Source: Welwitschia mirabilis (Eukaryota; Gnetophyta; Gnetopsida; Welwitschiales). Taken from it: a stretch of 64,000 bases of DNA. This document shows positions 12,441 through 21,850 of this stretch, one piece after another. The DNA is taken from assembly GCA_051453625.1 (NCBI GenBank), contig JBOZIK010000001.1, positions 26,819,994-26,883,993 of the forward strand, given 5' to 3'. The position numbers and the translations under genes were made by a program. Under the pieces are notes generated by a model. The model saw only the letters and a list, made by a program, of their open reading frames with translations, had not been told where the DNA came from and did not search any database. Each line of letters opens with the position of its first letter. The first letter of the stretch is position 1.

Positions 12441-12559
12441 AATCATAACTAAGTTTACATAATCTATTACATTTACACAATCTTCAATTAGATTGTCTTG
12501 GTTTCATGATTTAGAAGTCATATTTAAGCTCAATTATTCTTCACATTCCTTCTCCTTAT

Positions 12560-13450
12560 ATCTTAATTAAAAAAATGGATGTAGCTTTCTTATCAATATC
12601 AAAATATTTTGATGCCTACTTCCTATCCTCTACCTAATTTATCTAATATTTTCTTAAAAAATGGTTATATGAGACTTTACAATCAAATCCATAATAATCA
12701 TTTACATATTTTGCACTTTTATTAACATGCATATTTAATTTTTGATCCACCTTCTTGATACTTCTTATTTTTATCATCACATGTATCATAGTCCTTTGTA
12801 TTATCATGTTTCCTCTCATGGTCTTTTTATTATTTGGTTTGCAACATTACTTGATACTACTTAAACCATAGTTAGCTTTACCACTTGTAGTATCAGTTTC
12901 AACATCATTCCCTTTATGTAAATTATAGCACCTATCAAGATCTACTAGAATTTCACTGAGCATTGCAATGTTCATGGTTTTTAACTTTTCATTAGTAATG
13001 CATTTCTATTTGTAGTCCTTGTTGAAAGTACTCTTGATTCCTCATATTCCATTAATTACTTCTAATGCCTTTCCTCTTACATGTAAAACTATTCATATTA
13101 TTCAATAAATAGATAAATATATTTATGATGTATTAGTAAATGATATCTTGAACACTTTCATAATTTCATATATGGTTATACATTTTTGTACAATTTGATG
13201 ATGATGTTATTCATGATAAAAAGAAATTAAAAAGATAATACTTTAGTAAGACATATCACTTCGTAATTGCCTTATCATCAATGATGATAATGAATTTATT
13301 GTTTTCTTTTAGATGACCCTTATACATATATTTAGATTTAGCTATTAAATTAAACTTGATATATTACTTGTTCTAGTTAGACTTACCTTCTAAGATAAAA
13401 TCTATGTTTTTATTAAAAGTAATTAACATTTTTACTATTCATATAGTGAT
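12560..13450 (-). pseudogene. Copia element A: probable gag region
   Basis: Upstream of the protease the minus strand gives Lys/Asn-rich, stop-interrupted frames, with a weak Cys-rich stretch near 12700 that could be the remnant of a CCHC knuckle (only one Cys clearly placed). Position is the main argument: gag precedes protease in all copia elements. Primer-binding site and 5' LTR were not found. Treat the boundaries as approximate. Confidence 0.4.
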
Positions 13451-13551
13451 TATACTAATTTTTAACACCTTGAATCCACTTGATTACAGTCTTTTAAGTT
13501 TTTAATGTTTGTAAGCACTATTCAGAAATCTTTAATTTGGGGTAAGAAAAT

Positions 13552-13700
13552 CATTACAAGATATACATTATTTCAAATTAATTCTTATGGGTTTTTACAT
13601 CTTATACAACTACTAAGAGACATTTATAATATAAATTTCTAAATAAGCATTACAAGGTATAAATTATTTCAAATTCATTCTTATGGTTTTTTACATCTTA
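13552..13700. repeat. Two-copy tandem duplication, 96-bp period
   Basis: The block starting CATTACAAG at 13552 recurs at 13648 with a few substitutions, including the TTCTTATGG and TTTTACATCTTA segments. It is a local duplication in AT-rich DNA with no coding signal. Confidence 0.7.
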
Positions 13701-13870
13701 CAATCTACACTATATAAACAATAAATTTTATTCTATTTGATATGATAAAATGCTGGTGAAAATTAAAAAGAAATAAATTAAAAAATTTCAAACATACTAA
13801 TTAATAAATGAACTTCTTGGGAAGTCATCTACCTTTGTGTTACTTAATAAAATCACATTTAACTACAAAA

Positions 13871-14030
13871 TTCTTAACTAGCCTACTACCACTTTTGACT
13901 CAAGAATAATTATATTAAATTAATATCAATTTCTTGAATTCTCTTTTTGTTTCTTAACTAGTATACTACCATTGTTTGACTCAAGAATGCTTCTACTAGA
14001 TTACTATCACTTTCTTAATTGCTATTAATT
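13871..14030. repeat. Two-copy tandem duplication, 80-bp period
   Basis: TTCTTAACTAG at 13871 and 13951 begin two related 80-bp units that share CTACCA and TTTGACTCAAGAAT. A third, partial unit (AAGAATAGCTCTACTGAACTA) follows the microsatellite and gap near 14292. The microsatellite has therefore expanded inside this small array. Confidence 0.65.
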
Positions 14031-14040
14031 TTTATCTTCC

Positions 14041-14068
14041 TCTCTCTACCTCTCTCTCTCTCTCTCTC

Positions 14069-14126
<58 letters not shown>

Positions 14127-14250
14127 NNNNNNNNNNNNNNNNNNNNNNNNNNNNNNNNNNNNNNNNNNNNNNNNNNNNNNNNNNNNNNNNNNNNNNNNNN
14201 NNNNNNNNNNNNNNNNNNNNNNNNNNTCACTCACTCTCTCTCTCACTTAC
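14041..14250. repeat. Compound (CT)n(CA)n microsatellite with gap
   Basis: A CT run (about 14041-14070) passes into a long CA run ending at a 100-N gap (14127-14226). Beyond the gap come TCAC and CT units. Long dinucleotide repeats break short-read assemblies, which explains the gap. The His/Thr and Cys/Val reading frames through it are artefacts of the repeat. Confidence 0.95.
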
Positions 14251-14554
14251 ATATGCACACACATGTAACTAGCCGCTGCAATTGTCAAATTAAGAATAGC
14301 TCTACTGAACTAATAACACTTTGTTAATGATAATTATTTATTTTTCTTTTTTACCTGGGTAATATTTGAGATTGATTTTTTGAAACCTTACGAAAAAAAC
14401 TTGGAAAAATAATGACTTTAAGACATCAATAGAAATCCTTACTTGAAAACATTCATTTTTGATCTTTAATCTTCTTTGGACATTAAACCTTCTTCAAAAC
14501 ATTAAATCTTTTACATCCTACCTTAGAGCATCAAATCCTCTCCTTAAAAAGGTA

Positions 14555-15560
14555 TTTCTTCTAGTGTAAACATTTATAGTTTCCTCTATAACAAGTTTTA
14601 TTATTGAATACTCAATAGATGTTATTGAGCATGGAGCAACCTAGAATCATTCCATTTTCAACTTTGAAGTTAAACCTTCTTAGCTTATTCCTTTTATTTA
14701 AAATGAAATACTTTGAGCTAAGTATATAAAAATAACTTACTAAAGTTTTCTTACCTAATCATAATTGATATGAGGTACAACATCTTACCAAAAATCTATT
14801 GAAAATATAACAAGAAATGTTAATGATTTTTATCTAGAAATGATATGAAACCTATTTATTATACATCACTATTCTTATCATTTCGTTTAAAACCTTGTTA
14901 TTTCTTTCAAAAACTCCATTTTGTTGTGGAGTTCTTGGTGCAGAGAATTAGTGAAGAATATAAAGTTGTTCACAAAAATTTCTAAACTTTTCATTTTTAA
15001 ATTTGTGCCAATATTACTTCTTATCATCNNNNNNNNNNNNNNNNNNNNNNNNNNNNNNNNNNNNNNNNNNNNNNNNNNNNNNNNNNNNNNNNNNNNNNNN
15101 NNNNNNNNNNNNNNNNNNNNNNNNNNNNAATATAACAAGCAATGTTAATGATTTTTATCTAGAAATGATATGAAACCTATTTATTATACATCACCATTCT
15201 TATCATTTTGTTTAAAACCTTGTTCTTTCTTTCAAAAACTCCATTTTGTTGTGGATTTCTTGGTGCAGAGAATTGGTGAAGAGTATAAAGTTGTTCACAA
15301 AAATTTCTAAACTTTTCATTTTTAAATTTATGCCAATATTACTTCTTATCATCTTAATCTTGTATCATTTTTGGTTTTGTAACCTAATGCAAAACTTAGA
15401 GAAAATGCTAAATGCATCATCCTTATGTGTAAGGAATGCTACCCATGTAAAATGAAAGTAATCATTAATAATAGTTATATCTTTTCTTAACAGAACTTTC
15501 TGAGGGAGATGGACCAATGTAAAAATATCAAGATACAAAGGATCTAAAGGACATTTAATT
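14555..15560 (-). pseudogene. Copia element B: integrase, decayed and duplicated at a gap
   Basis: From right to left on the minus strand: LYLDIF near 15540 ('LLH(M/L)DLFGP'), DYFHFTWVAFL near 15450 ('DDYSRFTWV.FL'), then a KM...LEIFVNNF block near 15320. The 'PRTPQQNGV.ER' segment follows, readable in a shifted frame near 15250 and again near 14930. VSYFYILSSKYFILNK near 14720 is the 'SYF(R/H)VFGSKCF' C-terminal block. Catalytic Asp and Glu positions sit in broken frames. About 230-270 bp either side of the gap at 15029-15128 are near copies, so the duplication is probably an unmerged contig overlap. No RT follows on the left, so the element is truncated near 14555. Confidence 0.78.
14757..15356. 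other. Gap with near-identical flanks (likely unmerged overlap)
   Basis: Sequence left of the 100-N gap (about 14800-15028) recurs right of it (about 15129-15356) with only scattered differences. Both encode the same integrase segment. A real integrase has it once, so one copy is probably an alternative haplotype or contig end. Confidence 0.7.
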
Positions 15561-16140
15561 GTAATATTATTTTTCTTATTAAAACTTACCCTTATTTTCT
15601 TTTCTTTCTAATGTGCTTCACAAACCTGATCATTAAAGATTTTTAATTTAGGAAGTTCTCTTACCATTACTTTTAAGGCCAAGATTTTTAGCGAGTTTTT
15701 GTTTATGTGCCTAAGCTTCCTATGCCATAGCTTATATTCATCTGTAGTACTTAACAGACACTTGGTTTCCTTCCTAGAGATATCTTGTAAAGTAGTGATA
15801 TATACATTAATTTTTTAATTCTAGTAAATAAAAGTTTATTTAAGTTATATTATTTGATAATCCAATTATCTTTGATAAATGTTATAAAAAAAATTGCATT
15901 GCATAATTGACTAGCACTCAAAAGATTATGTTGTAGTTCTTCTACAAATAAAACATTGTTTATATTAGGTAGATTATCTCCTCCAATGGTTCCTATACCT
16001 CTGATAGGTTCCTTAGTATTATCACCAAAAGTGACTACTCCTTTATCTTATTCTACCAAAGTAATACAATTGGATTTGTCTCTAGTCATGTGTCTTGAAC
16101 ACCTACTATTAACATACCATTCATGTTTCTTTACTGCTTA
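15561..16140 (-). pseudogene. Copia element B: protease and GAG-pre-integrase, decayed
   Basis: At about 16110-16125 the minus strand reads WYVNSRCSRHMTRDKSN, the copia protease core 'WYLDSGCS(R/K)HMTGDK', with the catalytic Asp replaced by Asn and the following Gly by Arg. It continues through GVVTFGDNT (near 16040), GIGTIGG and LQHNLLSASQLC (near 15925), all hallmark blocks of the Tork/Sire-like lineages. Near 15710 LWHRKLRHINKNSLK is the pre-integrase zinc motif and VCEAH near 15620 its Cys part. Apart from one stop after ITLVE the frame stays open for about 80 codons, so this is the best-preserved part of element B. Confidence 0.85.
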
Positions 16141-16730
16141 TAGTAGAATTTGAGCTAAGAGTGCTGGTCTTGATTTTAGAATTTAAATTTTCTTTGGTTT
16201 AACCTACACAAGATATTATACCATACCTCTTAACTCTTTGGTACTACTAGTGTAATATCTGGTGTCAAATTTTATTAGACAATTAAACTGATAATAACCT
16301 TATTTGTGCTAATAATAATAGATAATATTATTAGTATAAACTATATTCTCATATATTGGCTTGTAGTTCCATTTGTTAAATAAGGAAGCTAAAGTATTAG
16401 TAGAGGCTTTATTATCACCTAAATAACTTTTATCATTTAGAATTCTACATTGTCTAAGNNNNNNNNNNNNNNNNNNNNNNNNNNNNNNNNNNNNNNNNNN
16501 NNNNNNNNNNNNNNNNNNNNNNNNNNNNNNNNNNNNNNNNNNNNNNNNNNNNNNNNNNNNNNNNNNNNNNNNNNNNNNNNNNNNNNNNNNNNNNNNNNNN
16601 NNNNNNNNNNNNNNNNNNNNNNNNNNNNNNNNNNNNNNNNNNNNNNNNNNNNNNNNNNNNNNNNNNNNNNNNNNNNNNNNNNNNNNNNNNNNNNNNNNNN
16701 NNNNNNNNNNNNNNNNNNNNAGTTTCATAT

Positions 16731-17914
16731 CTATTTTAACTTCATTGTCTAATTTAAATTCTTCTTCTTTTTCATTACTTTCCTTTTGGATATGTACAAT
16801 GACCATGTAGGATGGGTGAGCTTTTTTATCATCAAATGTTTCTACTTTAGTTCCATTTTAATCATCATTCCGTCTTGTGAAGAAAAATTTCTTTTTCTTG
16901 GGCTCTTTCTTTTGTGATTTTTCCTTCAATTTGTTAGAGTTAGGACACTTGAGGTTATGTGTCCTCAATTTCCATAAACCCAACATTCTAATTTAGAAAT
17001 ATCTAACTTGGAAGAAAGTAAATAACTATTAGAAATTTTACCTTCAGAATTACTTCTAGCTTGAAACCTAGATGGTCTATGATAATCCTCCTTTTTGTTA
17101 TTCTTTTATGAGGGAAGTCTTTTGACTTCCTTTGTAATAAGTGAAAGTTCTTCTTTCACATCATCCTCAAAATCATCTCCATCTGATCCTTCTTTTATTT
17201 TTCCTTTGGAAGCTTTCTTTGTATTTACACTAGCTTTAAAAGTAATAGGTTTCTCTTTCAGAGCACCATCTTGATTAATATTCATCTCATAAGTTGTTAA
17301 AGCATTTTGTAATTATTTAATCTTCATTGAATTAATGTTTTTAATTATTCTATGGATGTTGTTTTAGGCCTGTATTCCAAAGTTAAAAATCTAATAACAT
17401 TTTAAATTACATTAACCTTTAGAAGATTTTCAAAAATGCTACATATAATATTCATTATGTCAAAGACTCTTGTGAAGTATTGATGTACTCTTTCTCCATT
17501 TTTCATCTTTAGATTTTTAAACTATTTAGTCCAGATAGGAAGTCTTAATTTCTTGATGATAGTGATTTATTTATATGCTCTAACTAGAACATTTCTTATT
17601 TATTATGTAGTTTTGCATCCAGCTATTCTGTTTAACTCTTCTATTGTAAGGGCTGCATAGAAAGCATTTTTTGCTTTTGAGTCATATATGAAGGCTACCT
17701 TTTATTTATCTTTCTAGTTACTTTTAGGTTTGATTTGTGTAATAGAGTTTCCTATAGAATCTATTATTATTTCCATAGATTTCAAGTATTCATCTTTAAT
17801 GCTTTACCAAACCTGAAACTCATAAGATTATAAGTATATCTACATTCTCATCATCCAATAGACATAGTTTATCCCATTGAACAGTGGAGGCCTAATAGAT
17901 GGCACTTCTTTCAT
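16731..17914 (-). pseudogene. Copia element B: gag, decayed
   Basis: The ATG at 17914 opens MKEVPSIRPPLFNGINYVYW, the canonical copia Gag start ('.PPLF.G.NY..W'), 36 bases from the primer site. Further left come KAKNAFYAALTIEELNRIAG near 17650 (UBN2-type helical domain, 'A...L..ALS..E..RI..CKTA') and KMKNGERVHQYFTRVFDI near 17490. An acidic linker follows near 17200, then ECWVYGN.GHIT near 16965, a CCHC knuckle that has lost two Cys. Gag forms the capsid that packages element RNA. Several in-frame stops (one soon after YW) and a 262-N gap at 16459-16720, between gag and protease, mark it as a pseudogene. Confidence 0.85.
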
Positions 17915-17949
17915 AGTTTACTTAAGGATGTTACTCCTTTTTGTGAGTA

Positions 17950-17964
17950 CCTACTCTAATACCA
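17950..17964 (-). promoter_or_regulatory. Primer-binding site, initiator Met tRNA (copia B)
   Basis: Minus-strand TGGTATTAGAGTAGG differs from the usual TGGTATCAGAGC plant primer site by C->T and one further change. It lies two bases after the LTR edge (CA) and 36 bases before the gag ATG, the expected layout. The tRNA would prime minus-strand cDNA synthesis. Confidence 0.85.
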
Positions 17965-17966
17965 CT

Positions 17967-19806
17967 TGAGAATCATTAAACTCAAAGAGAAGGGATCAAT
18001 AAGATCTACCAAAAATAAATTCTATTGAAAATAAATTAAACTCCATACAATAAAAACCTTATCAGATTAATGTAGTTCCCTAACTTGGGTATGTCCACAC
18101 ATAGAGGGTAGCTTATTTGATACCTCTGGATATTCTTAACCTATAGAATAGTGGTTTTGGAGCATCACCAATATTACATACAACTAAGATGCTTCTTACA
18201 AGTAAAAATATCTTCCCCTTAAGGATTTACGAAAAACTAATATAGAAATGTAATCACAAGCACTTACAGAAGCACATCCATAGAAGGGTTAACTTACAAT
18301 TTGGAAACCCTAACAAGGAATCCTAAGAATAAAAGTAAGAAATGAAATATAATATGTGTATTCATTTCATAGTCCTTATAATTGGAGTGCCAATAATGAT
18401 AATAAAAAAAATAACAGGCCTACAAAGATGCTTCTTTAATGAAGTGCTTAAACTATAATGATTATTATCATGTACAAGTGTTTTAGATTAGAGTAATAAA
18501 GCTATTGTAAGAGCAAACAATCAAGCAATGTATTTACCAAATACTCCTTTTTAAAAAATAGTTGAAATATTCCTGTGTAGTACTAATCGCTCATTCGAAT
18601 AACATATTTTTCTTCTCTATTTACGTCCTTTAAACTTTTGATGTCTTCCCTGCTATTACCCTATGGAGATAGCTATTTGGAAGAATTTAACTGTTGTGCA
18701 ATGGATAGAAATGACTAAGTTTTGATCATTCAATGGCTATTTTATTCATAAATTTTTAGGATAAATGTCTTTGAAATAGTAAATGTGTCTTATCAGGAAG
18801 CTGTATTTAACCTGAAAGATGTCTTTGATTAAACTGCCTAGATATTAATAAAATTTGAAATGCTATATCTATAACCCTTAGCAATCACAAATTCAAGATG
18901 TAAAACTTGCTTGATTCCCTAAAATATAGATAATTCATCAAAATATAATTTGTTTTTGTTACCTCTTCCAATTCAATGAAAATGTCTTTAACTTTATAGA
19001 TGTCTTCCAATAGTCAAAGCAGTATAGGCGTCTTTAATATGATAAACATCTTTTACTTGTATGAGGTCCTTGGTTCAGTTTTAACTTCTTTATCATTGTA
19101 GATATCTTTTCCTATGACAAAATATAGTTCAGCATAGATGTCTTTGATATAGTAGACATATTTTTCAAAGACATTTTCACATGTACCGACATCTTCAACT
19201 TGTTGTATTTGACATTCATAAAATCTAAGTTGAAACTTATGTGTGAACTTGANNNNNNNNNNNNNNNNNNNNNNNNNNNNNNNNNNNNNNNNNNNNNNNN
19301 NNNNNNNNNNNNNNNNNNNNNNNNNNNNNNNNNNNNNNNNNNNNNNNNNNNNNNNNNNNNNNNNNNNNNNNNNNNNNNNNNNNNNNNNNNNNNNNNNNNN
19401 NNNNNNNNNNNNNNNNNNNNNNNNNNNNNNNNNNNNNNNNNNNNNNNNNNNNNNNNNNNNNNNNNNNNNNNNNNNNNNNNNNNNNNNNNNNNNNNNNNNN
19501 NNNNNNNNNNNNNNNNNNNNNNNNNNNNNNNNNNNNNNNNNNNNNNNNNNNNNNNNNNNNNNNNNNNNNNNNNNNNNNNNNNNNNNNNNNNNNNNNNNNN
19601 NNNNNNNNNNNNNNNNNNNNNNNNNNNNNNNNNNNNNNNNNNNNNNNNNNNNNNNNNNNNNNNNNNNNNNNNNNNNNNNNNNNNNNNNNNAGGTATTGAC
19701 TTGGATTGATATTTTTTACTATTTGGTGTTCTCCAATTTGACCTATCTACATAATAGACACTTACATTTGATAAGTGGAATTATCAAAACTAGAATTTTA
19801 CCAACA
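17967..19806 (-). repeat. 5' LTR of copia B (right edge tentative)
   Basis: The left edge is set by the primer site: the minus-strand LTR ends ...TTCTCA at 17967. The right edge is proposed at 19806, where the minus strand reads TGTTGGTAAAATTC, a typical copia LTR start. Length would be 1840 bp including a 438-N gap (19253-19690), long but within the range for this lineage. A TATAAGG-like promoter lies near 18378 on the minus strand. No second LTR was found to the left, so the element is truncated and the right edge cannot be confirmed by comparison. Confidence 0.5.
18640..19200. repeat. Dispersed GATGTCTT-type motif in LTR U3
   Basis: Variants of (A/G)(A/T)TGTCTT(T/C) and its complement AGACAT occur at least ten times, roughly every 40-60 bases (for example near 18650, 18770, 18820, 18985, 19005, 19030, 19135 and 19160). 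Repeated short motifs are common in copia U3 regions, where they can act as enhancer elements. Here they are degenerate. Confidence 0.5.
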
Positions 19807-20985
19807 TAATATTATAGCACTTTGTTCCAATAGAGTTAAGAATGTTATGCATGAAGAATTTAGTGCTACATTGCCAACAAGCATCTATAGTCTCGATGTA
19901 GTTGAACATGTCACACGTAGACTATTAGAGCTACTTTGTTAGTAAGCATCTATATCATTGATCTAGTTAACTAAACACAATAAAACTAATTTTAAAAATA
20001 TGCTTTTGAGAATATTTTTATTTTTCTTTTAATTATTCTTCTCATATACATTTTTCATATGCACATAAGAGGGTCATTGGCTCAGTAGCCTAAATAAGAG
20101 ATAATATTATCCTTATAAATGCTTGAAAATAAAGGATACAACATGAAAGTAAAAATTCTACCTTTTCATTTGTTGACTTTTCCAAAATTGAAGACCTCAA
20201 GTAAATGCAAACCTTAACAACATAACTTAAAATGAAAAAATATACTCTTGGAAAACATAAGTATACCTACTCTTAACCAAATCTTAGAGTGACAAAAAGA
20301 CACTTATCATTGCTTATGTAAAAAGCCATTACCTAGGATTGGTAAGTCTCATAAATGCATGGTAAGATGGCTGAGGTGGATGATTAGTTAGCCTTGTAAA
20401 ATAATTCCATGATGAAAGAGATGTGTAATATAGTTTAATATGATGATGGATTATTTTTTAGTATGGATGAAACTTGGAATTACCTATGTCAAATGGCTTA
20501 AGATGATGATTTTACAGGTGGTAATCCTTGGGTGGTTCTATAAGAGATACACTATTAGTTGACATTAGTTTTATTATGAGTGAACCTATCCATCCTAAGT
20601 CTAATCTAAAGGAAAAATATAATATAAAATCATGCAATAAAAATAAACATTTCTCAACATATATTTTTCTAAAGTAAATCATGGATGAAGGCTTAAGATC
20701 ATGTTAAGTGTTATTAACTAGGAGAGAATTAATGTAAATTTTCCCACATAGGTATATGAAATAAGAGAGATTACAAATACAAGTAATGAAGTTTCTGTAT
20801 TTATGGTCTAAAAGGGTTCATCCTATATCTTTTTTATGCTTTATTAATAAGTCTTACAAGATATCACCTTGAGGGAAAGACAAAGGTAAGTTGTAAACCA
20901 CTAGATAAAGTGAATATTTATTAAAAGAATCAGTCTTAAGATCATAAAAAGTGCTTATAATTATAAAGAAGTTTTATTTTTTTCA
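19807..20985. other. Anonymous DNA with a 65-bp direct repeat
   Basis: Two related units begin at 19861 (TAGTGCTACATT) and 19926 (TAGAGCTACTTT). Each contains AAGCATCTATA and a CTAGTT/GTAGTT end. Nothing else was recognised on either strand. Confidence 0.5.
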
Positions 20986-20989
20986 TTAA

Positions 20990-21850
20990 TACTTGAATCT
21001 TATTAAAAATGCTTGGCTCATGAAAATTTTAAAAGGAAGGCAAGGTTTCTACATTCATGGATTAGGTGTGGATTCTTTTTTTGATATTTTCCTCCTTACA
21101 AGGGTTGCTACATAACTTAATCTTAGATGTATAACTCTCTTCAAGTGTAGGATTCTTCTCGAGTAAGTGCTCATCTTTTAATAATTGCTCATCTTTGAGT
21201 AAGTGCTCATATTTTAATAATTTCTTATCTTCTAGTAAGTGCTCATATTTTAATAATTGCCCATCTTAGAGTAAGTGCTTATCTTTTAATAAGTGATCAT
21301 CTTTGAGTAAGTGTTCATATTTTAATAATTTCTTATCTTCTAGGTTTCCTTTTCATCCTGACTTGGGTATCATCAATTTGATTATTTCTAATCTTTTCAA
21401 GGTTTTCAAGTCTTCTAAGATTAGTTTTATGAAATGTAGAAAGATTTTTCTCTACTTATTGGTTAAATGTACTAAAGATTTGAGCATAAATTTGATTTAA
21501 CTATTGAATACTTTTCTCAGGTCTTTTCAATGTGAAAGATATTTACTAGTTTGGATGACCTTCATCTTGGTTAACTTTTATTTGAGCTTTTATAAATCTT
21601 TTAAGGGTATCCTCCAAAGAATTTAAAGAGGGTTTTCAATTTTTAAAGATGAAGGGTATTAGTTAACAGATGAAGAATATGAAAGATAAGATGAATTCTT
21701 TTCATGGAAAAATAAAGAATAACAACTAAAGGATGAAGTGGATTAATAGGTTGATAAGTAATAAGAGTTACAAGAAATAATGGAAAGCATAGGATCAAAT
21801 TCAGATTATGAAAAATAAGGCTTTTTAAACTTATAATCATAAAGATGTTG
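20990..21850 (-). pseudogene. Gag-like pseudogene, same family as the 54-kb and 58-kb internal regions
   Basis: Minus-strand translation from 21840 gives YKFKKPYFS.SEFDP and a Ser/Tyr-rich stretch. It then gives SLEDTLKRFIKAQIKVNQ near 21620, EKNLSTFHKTNL near 21440 and NNQIDDTQVRMKRK near 21370, with stops and frameshifts. The same blocks, in the same order, occur on the plus strand at 54380-54920 and 58540-59000 inside the non-autonomous LTR array. The protein family is not one I can name; the helical, Gln/Lys-rich segment resembles the C-terminal linker of plant Gag proteins only loosely. Five in-frame 36-bp repeats follow the IDDTQ block. No LTRs were found around this copy. Confidence 0.6.
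21161..21340. repeat. Five-copy 36-bp minisatellite, in frame on the minus strand
   Basis: Units start at 21161, 21197, 21233, 21269 and 21305 and share the AGTAAGTG core. Units 1 and 4, and units 2 and 5, are more alike, suggesting expansion by a three-unit block. On the minus strand each unit encodes 12 residues of the form (K/E)D.(K/Q/H)LLK(Y/D).HLL, a Leu-rich amphipathic pattern. One unit carries a stop. There are no spacers, so it is not a CRISPR array. Confidence 0.9.

Noticed and set aside
14015-14327. His/Thr- and Cys/Val-repeat proteins
   Set aside because: Translations of the CA/CT microsatellite and the gap.
17950-17964. tRNA gene fragment
   Set aside because: Only the 12-15 bases complementary to a tRNA 3' end are present, next to an LTR. 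It is a primer-binding site, as are 42038-42056, 53794-53805 and 57930-57943.
21161-21340. Possible CRISPR-like array (36-bp direct repeats)
   Set aside because: The units are contiguous with no unique spacers, and the surrounding DNA is plant retroelement sequence. It is a minisatellite.
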